Shown here piece by piece: positions 1 through 7,615 of a stretch of 64,000 nt of DNA. The position numbers and the translations under genes were made by a program. Origin of the DNA: Seleniibacterium sp963677135 (GTDB taxonomy: Bacteria; Desulfobacterota; Desulfuromonadia; Desulfuromonadales; Geopsychrobacteraceae). The stretch is taken from the NCBI GenBank assembly GCA_963677135.2, contig CAXXLS010000002.1, forward strand, positions 1-64,000, in the 5' to 3' direction. The notes beneath the pieces were generated by a model, which searched no databases, was not told the DNA's origin, and worked only from the letters and a program-made list of their open reading frames with translations. Numbering within the stretch: the stretch's first letter is position 1; each line of letters begins with the position of its first letter.

Positions 1-641
1 AGCTCGGCGGCATCTCCCGGAAAGACATCGATATAGCCGTTGAGGAGAGCTTCTGTCACATCTTTGGGTCCTTCAAAACCGGCATAGCGGATTTTCTGCG
101 GGTCGATCCCGGCTTCCCTGGCGAGCAGCGCAGCCTTCATCCAGTCCTGGCTGCCCACCGAGCCGCTGCCGCCGAAATTGACCGCGGAAGGGACGTGCCG
201 CAATTTGAGGATCAGGTCATTCAGACTGGTCCACACCGAGTCTCCGCGCACGGCGATGACCCCGTAGTCCGCCGCCAGGGCGCCAAGCCAGCGCACGGCA
301 CCGACATCATAATGGCCGAACTTCTGGGTCGCGATGTTCAGCGCCGATCCGGAGCTGGCAGCGACGATCAGTTGCGGGTCATTATTGCGGATTCCTACAA
401 CATGGTTATAGGCCACGGCACCGATCCCCCCGGTTTTATACCTGATCTGCATCGGCGCATCGATGAGATTGGCCGCCAGCAGGGTATTGGCCACCAGCTG
501 GCAGCTGAGGTCCATCCCGCCCCCCGCTTTGGCGGCGACCAGGCATTCCGGGCGGTCGGCCTGGAAGGCGGAAACCTCGCAATCGGCGGAGCTTATTGCC
601 AAAAGCGACATCAACAGAAACAGAAGTTTGTGCATGCGCAT
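1..641 (-). CDS. TctC-like (Bug family) periplasmic tricarboxylate-binding protein, 3' end cut by window edge
   Basis: Reading the minus strand from ATG at 641 (or the in-frame ATG at 635) gives a hydrophobic signal peptide (MHKLLFLLMSLLAISSADC) and then a protein clearly related to the tctC at 919: both have a PECxxxAKxGGGxDLxC start, a GGIGAVAxN segment, SGSxLNIATxKFG/KYG, and GSVGSQDWMKAALL. No stop is reached before base 1, so the C-terminal third is missing. The family binds carboxylates in the periplasm and hands them to a TctA/TctB membrane pair. It diverges from the tctCBA operon and shares its upstream region with it. No strong ribosome site precedes either ATG, so the start is uncertain by two codons. 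The paralogue may widen the substrate range of the same membrane pair (inference). Confidence 0.85.
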   Translation of the reverse strand, partial: MRMHKLLFLLMSLLAISSADCEVSAFQADRPECLVAAKAGGGMDLSCQLVANTLLAANLIDAPMQIRYKTGGIGAVAYNHVVGIRNNDPQLIVAASSGSALNIATQKFGHYDVGAVRWLGALAADYGVIAVRGDSVWTSLNDLILKLRHVPSAVNFGGSGSVGSQDWMKAALLAREAGIDPQKIRYAGFEGPKDVTEALLNGYIDVFPGDAAE

Positions 642-918
642 CCCGGGTGGTTTCAAAAAGCACAAAAAGAACATTAAAGACAGAAAAAACCTTTAGTTCC
701 ACAACATTTACAGGATAGTAGCATCCGAGTATCTATAAAACAATAATTGAAAAATCTGTCCGACGATTGGACCGCGTTCCGCCCCTCCCGGGGCGAAGCG
801 GGTGTCAGGCAGCATAGGATGACAGGTCTGGCTTGCCAGTCATCATCATGGCTTCTGGATGTTGTCCCAACCTGTGCCCATGGGGCCGAACTCATTATCT
901 TTACGAGGAGGTAAGACT
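642..918. promoter_or_regulatory. Divergent intergenic region between two tctC-like genes
   Basis: This 277-base AT-richer gap must carry the promoters for both divergent binding-protein genes. A TATAAA hexamer lies at about 733-738, but I see no well-spaced -35 for it. A short GC hairpin (CGCCCC tccc GGGGCG, about 780-795) and a small palindrome CTGGCTTGCCAG (828-839) are present. A clear ribosome site GAGGAGGT (about 905-912) precedes the tctC start. No protein-coding reading is convincing here. Confidence 0.5.
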
Positions 919-1887
919 ATGAAGTTGGTTAAAATTGCAGCTCTTGTATTTCTCTCTCTCAGCCTGGCGCTGCCGGCAGCCGCCGCAGGCATCGAGAAGC
1001 CTGAATGTATCGCACCGGCCAAACCTGGTGGCGGTTTCGACCTGACCTGCAGAATTGCACAGACCGGTCTCAAAGAGCAAATGCCAAAACTGATGCAGGT
1101 CACCTTCATGCCTGGCGGAATCGGCGCGGTTGCCTTCAACCTGTTCAACACCACCCGTACCGACGACCCGAACGCCATCGTCGCTTTCTCCTCCGGCTCC
1201 CTGCTGAACATCGCCACCGGCAAGTATGGCAAGTTCTCGGCTGAGGATGTGCGCTGGCTGGCGACTGCCGGTGCCGACTTCGGTGCCATCGTCGTCAAAG
1301 GGGACAGCCCTTACAAGACCCTTGATGACGTCATGAACGAATTCAAAAAAGGTGAGAACAGCCTGGTCGTTGGCGCCGGTGGTTCGGTCGGCAGCCAGGA
1401 CTGGATGAAGGCCGCCCTGCTCCTCAAATCGATCGGCAAGGACCCCCGCAAGATGCGTTATGTCGCGTTTGATGGCGGCGGCGATGCCATCGCCGGACTG
1501 CTGGGCGGCAGCATCCAGGTCTATACCGGTGATGTCGGCGAGATGGTGTCCCACCTCGGAACCGGGTCCATGCGGATTCTTGCCGTCATGTCCGACAAGC
1601 GTCTGCCCGAGCCTTTCGCTGACATCCCGACTGCCAAGGAGCTCGGCTACGATGCAGAGTGGGTCATCATGCGCGGTTTCTACATGGGCAAGAATGTCTC
1701 CGACGAAGCCTACAATGCCTGGGCCGACGCTTTCAAGGCGGCTTACAAAACGGAAGAATTCGCCAAGATCCAGAAAGAAAAAGGGCTGCTTCCTCTGAAC
1801 ATGGCTGGCGAGGAATTCAACCAGGATGTCAAGAAGCGTGTTGCCAGAATGACCGAAATTGCCAAAGAGGCAGGTCTCATCAAGTAA
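919..1887 (+). CDS. tctC: Tripartite tricarboxylate transporter substrate-binding protein TctC
   Basis: This is the periplasmic solute-binding protein of a TTT-family secondary transporter (322 aa, the usual family length). I start it at ATG 919 because GAGGAGGT sits 6-7 bases upstream and the protein then begins with a classical signal peptide (MKLVKIAALVFLSLSLAL, cleavage near AAAAG). An ATG at 859 would add 20 residues without a ribosome site. Bug-family landmarks are visible: the AKPGGGFDLTCR ligand loop, PGGIGAVAFN, and GSVGSQDWMKAALL. It is followed by tctB and tctA, with a stable stem-loop directly after the stop codon that may raise its level over the membrane subunits. Citrate is the likely ligand given the downstream citrate lyase operon (inference). 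Confidence 0.93.
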   Translation: MKLVKIAALVFLSLSLALPAAAAGIEKPECIAPAKPGGGFDLTCRIAQTGLKEQMPKLMQVTFMPGGIGAVAFNLFNTTRTDDPNAIVAFSSGSLLNIATGKYGKFSAEDVRWLATAGADFGAIVVKGDSPYKTLDDVMNEFKKGENSLVVGAGGSVGSQDWMKAALLLKSIGKDPRKMRYVAFDGGGDAIAGLLGGSIQVYTGDVGEMVSHLGTGSMRILAVMSDKRLPEPFADIPTAKELGYDAEWVIMRGFYMGKNVSDEAYNAWADAFKAAYKTEEFAKIQKEKGLLPLNMAGEEFNQDVKKRVARMTEIAKEAGLIK

Positions 1888-1917
1888 CCTGAAGATTGTC
1901 TGATTGAACTACCATGA

Positions 1918-1955
1918 TAGCGGCACCGGTGCAGATGCCTGAACCGGTGCCGCTA
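1918..1955 (+). repeat. 13-bp perfect stem-loop between tctC and tctB
   Basis: TAGCGGCACCGGT (1918-1930) and ACCGGTGCCGCTA (1943-1955) are exact reverse complements around a 12-base loop. There is no U-run after it, so it is better read as an mRNA-stabilising or partial attenuating hairpin after the abundant binding-protein gene than as a full terminator. It also argues against starting tctB at the upstream ATG 1914, which would put its start inside the stem. Confidence 0.8.
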
Positions 1956-1970
1956 CGGAGAATGAATTTC

Positions 1971-2411
1971 ATGGCTGATAGAATTTTTGGAGCAATTGTC
2001 CTGCTGGTGGTCCTGGCGTACGGATTCGTTGCCTTCACCGTGATCGAAGCACCCTTCCAGTACGATCCCCTGGGCCCTGAAAGCTGGCCGCAGATCCTCG
2101 CCGTCTGCGCCTTCCTGTGCTGTATCTACGTGCTGGTCAGGCCGGACGACCTGAAATTCGGCGTGGCGGGGAATGTTCTGACCCGGATCGGGATTGTCGT
2201 GGTCATGCTGATTGCCTACGCCCGCTTTTACGAGCCCGCCGGCTTCATCATTGCGACAGCAGTTTTTTGTGGAGTGTTTTCACGCCTCTTTGGCGCCACT
2301 TATAAAGAGGCCGGAATCTTCGGAATCGCATCCGGAGTGCTGGGGTACGTGATTTGTGCCTTGCTGCTTGACCTGAACCTGCCGAAAGGCATCCTGGAAG
2401 CGATTTTGTGA
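1971..2411 (+). CDS. tctB: Tripartite tricarboxylate transporter small membrane subunit TctB
   Basis: A small hydrophobic protein with four predicted membrane segments (about residues 4-24, 36-50, 66-85 and 90-140, the last covering two helices), matching the TctB family in size (146 aa) and hydropathy. I choose ATG 1971 because CGGAG lies about 10 bases upstream. ATG 1962 is too close to that site, and ATG 1914 lies at the edge of the stem-loop. It lies between tctC and tctA, the standard order, 7 bases before tctA. TctB is thought to assist the large TctA permease; its own role in transport is not well defined. Confidence 0.88.
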   Translation: MADRIFGAIVLLVVLAYGFVAFTVIEAPFQYDPLGPESWPQILAVCAFLCCIYVLVRPDDLKFGVAGNVLTRIGIVVVMLIAYARFYEPAGFIIATAVFCGVFSRLFGATYKEAGIFGIASGVLGYVICALLLDLNLPKGILEAIL

Positions 2412-2418
2412 GGTTATC

Positions 2419-3916
2419 ATGTTTGATGTTTTCGCAAATTTATCTCAAGGTTTCGCGGTTGCGCTGCAGCCGGCGAACTTTCTGTATGTCATTATCGGCT
2501 GCCTGTCCGGAACCCTGATCGGGGCCCTGCCGGGCATTGGCCCCATCAACGGCGTCGCCATCCTGCTGCCCATCGCCTTCAGCGCCGGGTTGCCGCCGGA
2601 ATCGGCATTGATTCTGCTGGCCGGCATCTATTACGGCGCAGAGTACGGGGGGCGGATCTCCTCGATCCTTCTGAATGTTCCCGGGGATGCCGGCGCCGTT
2701 TTTACCACCCTGGACGGCAATCCGATGGCAAAACGAGGGGAGGCGGGGCGCGCCCTGTCCCTTTCCGCGGTCGCTTCTTTTCTGGGAGGCACCTTCGCCG
2801 TTATCCTGATGTCCCTGTTCGGCCCCCTGCTGGCCTCCGTGGCCATCAAGTTCAATCCGTCCGACTACGTGGCGCTGATGGTCTTCGCATTTACCTGCCT
2901 GTCCTCGCTGGTCGGCAAGAACCCGATCAAAACCCTGCTCGGCGCACTCATGGGGTTCATGATCACCACCATCGGCATCGATGCCAACACCGGGGTGCCG
3001 CGCTTTACCTTCGATGTTCCTGATCTGCTGTCCGGGATCGATTTTCTGATAATCGTTATCGGTCTGTTCGGTATGGCTGAATTGATCAGCCTCGTCGAAC
3101 AGCAGGTGACGGGGAAACTCGAAATTCTGCCTATCGGCAAAAGTTTTGTCTCCTGGGCGGATATCAAAAAAATCAAATGGACCGTGCTGCGCAGCTCGCT
3201 GATCGGTTTCTTTATCGGCGTTCTGCCTGGAACCGGTGCGTCCGTCGCGTCTGCCGTCACCTACGGTACCGAAAAGCGCCTGGCCGGTGAGGGCGGGAAA
3301 GAGTTCGGTACCGGTGATGTCCGTGGACTGGCCGCCCCGGAGGCCGCCAACAACGCTGCTGCGGGGGGCGCCATGGTGCCGATGCTGACCCTCGGTATTC
3401 CCGGTTCCGGGACCACCGCCATCCTGCTTGGCGCTCTGCTGCTGTTCAACGTGACTCCCGGTCCGCTGATGTTTGAAAACCGGCCGGAGATCGCCTGGGG
3501 TCTGATCGCCTCCATGTACCTCGGCAACCTGGCGCTGCTGGTCATCAACCTGCCCATGGTCGGATTTTTTGCCAGACTGCTGACCATTCCGCAGAAATAC
3601 CTGACCCCCCTCATCGCCGTGCTGGCCTTTGTCGGTATCTACTCGGTGGTCAGCAATCCGTTCGATCTCTACATGATCATCGCGCTGGGTGTTTTCGGCT
3701 GGCTGCTGCGCAAGCTGCAGTTCTCCCTGGCTCCGGTCATTCTCGGGTGTCGTGCTCGGCAACATCTTCGAGGACAATCTGCGCCGCGCTCTGTCGATTT
3801 CGGCGGGCGACTGGTCAATTCTGTTCGAGACGGGCGCAAGTATCACCCTTTACATCATGGCTTTCCTGATCGTTTTCGCCCCCATGGCGTTGGGGCGGTT
3901 TTTGAAAAAAGCCTGA
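2419..3916 (+). CDS. tctA: Tripartite tricarboxylate transporter large permease TctA (single-base frameshift)
   Basis: This is the main membrane channel of the TTT carrier, with about 12 membrane segments. Family landmarks include GxLIGALPGIGPINGVAILLP near residue 30, YGGRISSILLNVPGDAG near 75, and a second LPGTGASVASAVTYG region near 270 followed by EAANNAAAGGAMVPMLTLGIPG. The frame breaks in a GGG run at 3745-3747. Removing one G rejoins the C-terminal part (VVLGNIFEDNLRRALSISAG ... FLKKA) and gives 498 residues, the normal length. As written, translation would run out of frame to 4041. The downstream part keeps family sequence up to its stop, so this is more likely a sequence error or a very recent mutation than a decayed gene. 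It is driven by the electrochemical gradient together with TctB and TctC. Confidence 0.9.
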
Positions 3917-3932
3917 TCCAGAGTTTCATCAT

Positions 3933-3958
3933 CGCCGCCGGCCATCGGGTCGGCGGCG
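3933..3958 (+). terminator. GC stem-loop after tctA
   Basis: CGCCGCCG (3933-3940) and CGGCGGCG (3951-3958) form an 8-bp stem with a 10-base loop, 16 bases after the corrected tctA stop. No U-run follows, so it may be a 3'-end stabiliser or a weak terminator. Confidence 0.4.
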
Positions 3959-4109
3959 CCTGCGCCTGCTCAGGCCGGGGTCCTTCCCTCGCTGTTGGCA
4001 GGCCGAAAAGCAATCCCCGGTTCATTTCTTACGCGTCATAAAACAGTCTGCGGATATTTTTCAGTAAGCCGATTTTCTATTCTCAACCAGACAGGTCTAA
4101 AGGAGACAG

Positions 4110-4604
4110 ATGATGGCGGACACCTCAACGCAATGGAAAACAGCGGATCTCTATGATGATTACGAAGACAAACTGCAGGTTTGTGAGCCATTGTTTCAGC
4201 ATTATGGCGGACACCGGGCCTTCTGTGGGACCATTGCCACGGTGAAATGTTTTGAGGACAATTCCCTGGTCGCCGAGCGACTGGGAACCCCGGGGCAGGG
4301 GCGGATTCTGGTGGTCGATGCCGGGGGCTCCAGGCGCTGCGCCATGCTCGGCGACCGGCTGGCCCAGAAAGGGGTGGACAATGGCTGGGCCGGAGTGCTG
4401 ATGTTCGGCTGCATCAGGGATTCGGAGGATATCGGTGAGATGCCCCTCGGGGTGATGGCTCTGGCCACCATCCCCAGAAAAAGTATCAAGAAGGGTTTCG
4501 GTGAAGCGGATCTTGCCGTGACGTTTGCGGGTGTGACCTTCCGGCCCGGAGAGTGGCTTTACGCAGATGCCGACGGCGTTGTGGTGGCGGCCGGACAGCT
4601 TTAA
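4110..4604 (+). CDS. RraA/HMG-CHA aldolase family protein, candidate oxaloacetate decarboxylase
   Basis: A 164-residue protein of the RraA fold. The family signature is plain: VDAGGSRRCAMLGDRLAQ near residue 70, then NGWAGVLMFGCIRDSEDI near 90-107 and PGEWLYADADGVVVA at the C-terminus. True RraA inhibits RNase E, but metal-dependent relatives are 4-hydroxy-4-methyl-2-oxoglutarate aldolases that also decarboxylate oxaloacetate. Its place between a tricarboxylate transporter and a citrate lyase operon favours the enzymatic role, turning oxaloacetate into pyruvate in the cytosol (inference). AAGGAGA precedes the ATG; a second in-frame ATG follows directly. Hairpins and a strong terminator follow, so the tct-rraA unit probably ends here. 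Confidence 0.82.
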   Translation: MMADTSTQWKTADLYDDYEDKLQVCEPLFQHYGGHRAFCGTIATVKCFEDNSLVAERLGTPGQGRILVVDAGGSRRCAMLGDRLAQKGVDNGWAGVLMFGCIRDSEDIGEMPLGVMALATIPRKSIKKGFGEADLAVTFAGVTFRPGEWLYADADGVVVAAGQL

Positions 4605-4666
4605 GGGGAAACGCTTCCCCTCGCAGGTAAAGAAATATCCTGCCTGGCAGGCTGGAAATATTTCTT
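4604..4666 (+). repeat. Two consecutive stem-loops after the RraA-family gene
   Basis: AGGGGAA (4604-4610) pairs with TTCCCCT (4615-4621) across the four-base loop ACGC, starting on the stop codon. A second hairpin runs from AAGAAATAT (4630-4638) to ATATTTCTT (4658-4666) with a shorter CCTG/CAGG stem inside. Both sit in the gap before the btsS-like gene and may protect the 3' end or help terminate transcription. Confidence 0.55.
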
Positions 4667-4725
4667 GTCAGATTACCTTGAAGTCCATGGTCGCGCCGGG
4701 TAGAATGTCCGCATCCTGAATCACG

Positions 4726-4758
4726 AGACAACGGTCGGAATTCCGGCCGTTGTCTTTT
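4726..4758 (+). terminator. Rho-independent terminator upstream of the btsS-like gene
   Basis: AGACAACGGTCGG (4726-4738) pairs over 13 positions (one T-G wobble) with CCGGCCGTTGTCT (4743-4755) around an AATT loop and runs into TTT (4756-4758). This is a classic intrinsic terminator that separates the tct-rraA unit from the sensor gene starting at 4800. Confidence 0.8.
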
Positions 4759-4799
4759 CGGTAGAATGCTTTGCCTGGATCGAGAAAGACACTTTCGGC

Positions 4800-6487
4800 A
4801 TGATTCACACATTTGACCTGTTGCAGCAGATGGCAATTTTTCTGCTGATCGCCTATCTGTTCAGTAAATCCCCGGCCTTCAAGCCTCTGGTCGCCGATGC
4901 TCTCCTGGTCAAACATAAAATTCTCCTGTTCATTTTCTTTTCGGGCTTTTCCATTCTCGGAGCCTATATCGGCCTGCCGGTTCATGGAGCGGTTTTCAAT
5001 ACCAGTGCCATCGGCAACGTGATCGCCGGGATGATCGGCGGCCCGATCCTGGGGATCGCCACCGGGGTTCTCAGCGGTCTGTTCTGTATCGTTTTCGGAG
5101 ACTATTCGGCGGTTTCTCTGGCTCTGGCCATCTCCACCGTCGGCCAGGGCCTTCTGGGCGGCCTGGTCCACCTGTTCATGATGCAGAAAAATCAGTCCGA
5201 GCAGCTTTTCTATCCCGGGGTGGCCATGGTTTGCCGCGCTGCTGGGCGCCGCATTGCAGTTTGTGGTGCTGCGCGTCTTTATCGATTCGGGCAGCGAGAT
5301 CTGGCCGGTTGTCCATGCCTATGCCATCCCCCTGCTGATTGCCAATTCCCTGGGCGCGGCGGTGTTCATGACCATGATGCGCGACCAGAAAACCATGCTC
5401 GACAAGGTCGGGGCCATGTTTTCCGCGAAAGCGCTGAATATCGCCGAGCGCAGCCTGGGGATTCTCAGTCAGGGGTTTAATCCCGAGACGGCTCATCGGC
5501 TGGCCGAAATCATCTATGATGAAACCGGGGTTGGGGCGGTTGGCATCAGTGACCGGGAAACAACCCTCGCCTTTGTCGGAGAGGGATCCGATCATCATCG
5601 GCCGGGTCTCTCCATCGCCTCCTCCAAGACCCGGGAAGCGATTCGCGACAACAAGGTCATCTATTCCGACGGGGTCCATGAGAAGTTCACCTGCGCCCTG
5701 CGCGACGACTGCCCCCTGGGGTCGGCCCTGATCGTACCGCTGCGCGCCGATAACGAGGTGGTCGGGACCATCAAGCTCTACGAGCCCAAGCACAAGCTGT
5801 TCCTCAACCTGAACAAAACCCTGGGCGAAGGGATCGCGCGGCTGCTTTCCGAGCAACTGCTGCGGGACCGTTACGAGAACCAGAAAAACCTGCTGGTCAA
5901 ATCGGAGCTGAAGCTGATCCAGGCTCAGGTCAACCCTCATTTCCTGTTTAACGCCCTGAACACTATCGTCGCGGTGGTCCGCAAGGATCCGGATCAGGCG
6001 CGCAGCCTGCTGCTGCACCTGTCCAATTATTTCCGCAAGAACCTCAAACGCTCCAGCGACCTGGCGACCCTTGAAGAAGAACTTGACCATGTCAATTCCT
6101 ACCTGGTTATTCAGAAGGCGCGGTTCGGAAGAAAAGCTCTGTATCGAACAGGACATCGATCCCCAGCTGCTGAAAACCAAGGTGCCGACTTTTACTTTGC
6201 AGCCGATCGTTGAAAATGCTATCAAGCACGGTATTTCCAACATGTTGGACGCCGGTAAAGTCAAGATTACGGCGCGTCGGGATGATGGCCGGGTCATCAT
6301 CGAGGTGACCGATGATGCCGGGGCCTACTGCGAGAAACTGCGGACCGACGGCCTGGGCATGAACATTGTCGATAAGCGCATCAAAAATCTGTATGGAAGC
6401 CAGTTTGGAACGGCCATTTCCTGCGTTCCGGACGAAATGACCAGGGTCTCACTGATCCTGCCGGATAAAAACGGAGTAGCAAAATGA
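4800..6487 (+). CDS. btsS: BtsS-like LytS-family sensor histidine kinase (two single-base frameshifts)
   Basis: A membrane sensor kinase with, in order, a 5-TM LytS-type receptor domain (residues about 1-180), a GAF-like cytosolic domain (about 215-355), a His_kinase box QVNPHFLFNALNTI (about 380) and an ATPase N-box PIVENAIKHG. E. coli BtsS, which detects extracellular pyruvate, starts in the same way (LLQQMxxFLxIAxLxSKxPxF) and is 561 residues long, exactly the length obtained here after removing one G from the run at 5217-5220 and one from 6127-6128. As printed the frame is broken at both sites. The stop overlaps the start of the response regulator by four bases. Its location in a citrate island fits pyruvate, a product of oxaloacetate decarboxylation, as the signal (inference). 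Confidence 0.87.
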
Positions 6488-7194
6488 TCAGAGTATTAAT
6501 CGTCGATGATGAATCCTACGCGCGCGAAGAGCTGGCGGTGTTGCTCGAGGACATCGGCGGCGTCGAAATCGTCGGCAGCTGTGCCAACGCCATGGAGGCG
6601 ATCCGCATGGTCAACCATGAACGGCCTGATGTCGTGTTCCTCGATATCAAGATGCCGGTACTCGACGGCTTCGATCTGCTTGGCATGATCGAGGAAGAGG
6701 TCATGCCCTACGTGGTGTTCGTCACCGCCTTCGACGAATACGCCCTGAAATCTTTCGAGGAAAAGACCCTGGACTACCTGTTGAAACCCGTCGATCCCGA
6801 ACACCTCAGCCGGGCCATGCAGAAGATTCGGGCGGCCGTGGCTTCGAACCAGTCCCCCAGTTATCAGGTTCCTCAGCTGACCCGGATCCCCTGTATCAGT
6901 GGCCACAAGATCAAACTGGTCGACCCCGAGAATGTCGAATACGCCCATTCCGATATCAGCGGCGTGCACGTCTATATCGCCGAAGGCGGCTACTTTACCG
7001 AGCTCACCCTCAAGGTCCTGGAAAGCCGCGCCGGTTACCTGCGCTGTCATAAACAATATCTGGTCAATCCGCGTTTTGTTGACGAGATCGTCACCCAGGA
7101 AAACGGACTGGCCGAAATCAAGACCCACAGCGGCTACGCCCTGCCGGTAAGCCGGCGCTACCTGCGAAAACTGAAGGATGCATTCGGCCTGTAA
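6484..7194 (+). CDS. btsR: BtsR-like LytTR response regulator
   Basis: A 236-residue regulator with an intact receiver (acid pair in LIVDDE, phospho-acceptor in FLDIKMP, lysine in DYLLKPVD) and a C-terminal LytTR DNA-binding domain (about 130-236). Stretches such as TAFDEYALKSFEE, LRCHKQYLVNP and LPVSRRYLRKLK mirror E. coli BtsR closely, so I assign it to that subfamily and not merely to LytTR. It overlaps the kinase gene by four bases and is surely co-translated. LytTR regulators bind two direct repeats; a candidate pair lies 42 bases after this gene, upstream of the decarboxylase/citrate lyase operon. Confidence 0.93.
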   Translation: MIRVLIVDDESYAREELAVLLEDIGGVEIVGSCANAMEAIRMVNHERPDVVFLDIKMPVLDGFDLLGMIEEEVMPYVVFVTAFDEYALKSFEEKTLDYLLKPVDPEHLSRAMQKIRAAVASNQSPSYQVPQLTRIPCISGHKIKLVDPENVEYAHSDISGVHVYIAEGGYFTELTLKVLESRAGYLRCHKQYLVNPRFVDEIVTQENGLAEIKTHSGYALPVSRRYLRKLKDAFGL

Positions 7195-7235
7195 ACAGTG
7201 TTTTTTCAGGCCGTCCCGCTTATGGATGCATTCCG

Positions 7236-7264
7236 ACCGCTTAGTTTCTCTATCCTGCCGTTTG
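7236..7264 (+). promoter_or_regulatory. Candidate BtsR/LytTR tandem binding site
   Basis: ACCGCTTA (7236-7243) matches the E. coli BtsR half-site ACC(G/A)CT(C/T)A at every position. Exactly 13 bases later, the spacing known for BtsR, lies GCCGTTTG (7257-7264), which matches five of eight. The site precedes the 44-codon gene and the decarboxylase operon. A single half-site match is expected by chance several times in 64 kb (another is at about 40026), so the claim rests on the tandem spacing and the location. Confidence 0.4.
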
Positions 7265-7370
7265 TCCTATCTCGCCTTTTTCCCTGAAGCTGTTTGACCT
7301 ATTCTACACTCGCAACGACAGAGAATAGCCTCTCTGTTGAATCGTTAAACGAAAGACAAGGAGTGGAAAA

Positions 7371-7505
7371 ATGGGTGAAGCAGCACTGTCCTACTGGTTG
7401 GAAGAGTTTATCAATCCTTCTCCGCAGCCGGCTGATGCAGATCTGGAATACACTGCACTGCTGGCAGGCGAGTGTGATGATGACTGGAAGTACGGTTCCG
7501 ACTGA
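7371..7505 (+). CDS. Small acidic protein of unknown function, 44 aa
   Basis: ATG 7371 follows AAGGAG at a spacing of 7-8 bases, a strong ribosome site for such a short frame, and the product begins MGEAALSYWLEEFINPSPQP and ends GECDDDWKYGSD. It is acidic, has two Trp and one Cys, and has no membrane segment or signal peptide. I do not recognise it. It is followed within 32 bases by a rho-independent terminator, so it forms its own short transcription unit or acts as a translated leader ahead of the ABM-mmd-cit operon. The codon content is not obviously regulatory (no run of one amino acid). Confidence 0.65.
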   Translation: MGEAALSYWLEEFINPSPQPADADLEYTALLAGECDDDWKYGSD

Positions 7506-7516
7506 GAGAACCAAAA

Positions 7517-7528
7517 GCGTTTAAACGC
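7517..7528. repeat. 12-bp perfect palindrome GCGTTTAAACGC
   Basis: GCGTTTAAACGC is its own reverse complement and sits between the 44-codon gene and its terminator. It could be a dimeric regulator site or an extra stem; no partner site was noticed. Confidence 0.45.
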
Positions 7529-7536
7529 GCAACGAT

Positions 7537-7573
7537 GGCCCAACTTAACTTCTTAAGTGTTGGGCCTTTGTTA
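7537..7573 (+). terminator. Rho-independent terminator between the 44-codon gene and the ABM gene
   Basis: GGCCCAACTTAA (7537-7548) pairs with TTAAG plus TTGGGCC (to 7566) with a two-base bulge and a CTTC loop, then TTTGTTA. With the upstream short translated frame it has the layout of an attenuator ahead of the decarboxylase operon. Confidence 0.75.
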
Positions 7574-7615
7574 TATTTAAAGGAACATAAATCTTTTTTT
7601 TGAGGGAGAGTCGCT

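Noticed and set aside
195..677. Plus-strand frame of 160 codons at the window start
   Set aside because: The minus strand of the same stretch encodes a TctC-like protein with signal peptide and conserved blocks; the plus frame has none.
828..839. CTGGCTTGCCAG as a sigma-54 promoter element for tctC
   Set aside because: It has parts of the -24/-12 words but not the GG-N10-GC spacing; it is better seen as a small palindrome of unknown use.
3745..3747. Programmed frameshifting in tctA or the other split genes
   Set aside because: No slippery heptamer with a downstream structure is evident, the shifts are mostly of one type in short G/C runs, and the affected families are not known for programmed shifts. 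Sequence error is the simpler explanation.
2440..3846. Long minus-strand open frame opposite tctA (468 codons)
   Set aside because: It is rich in Gln, Arg, Gly and Asp, shows no family motif, and lies wholly on the antisense of a clear transporter gene. This is the usual shadow in GC-rich coding DNA.
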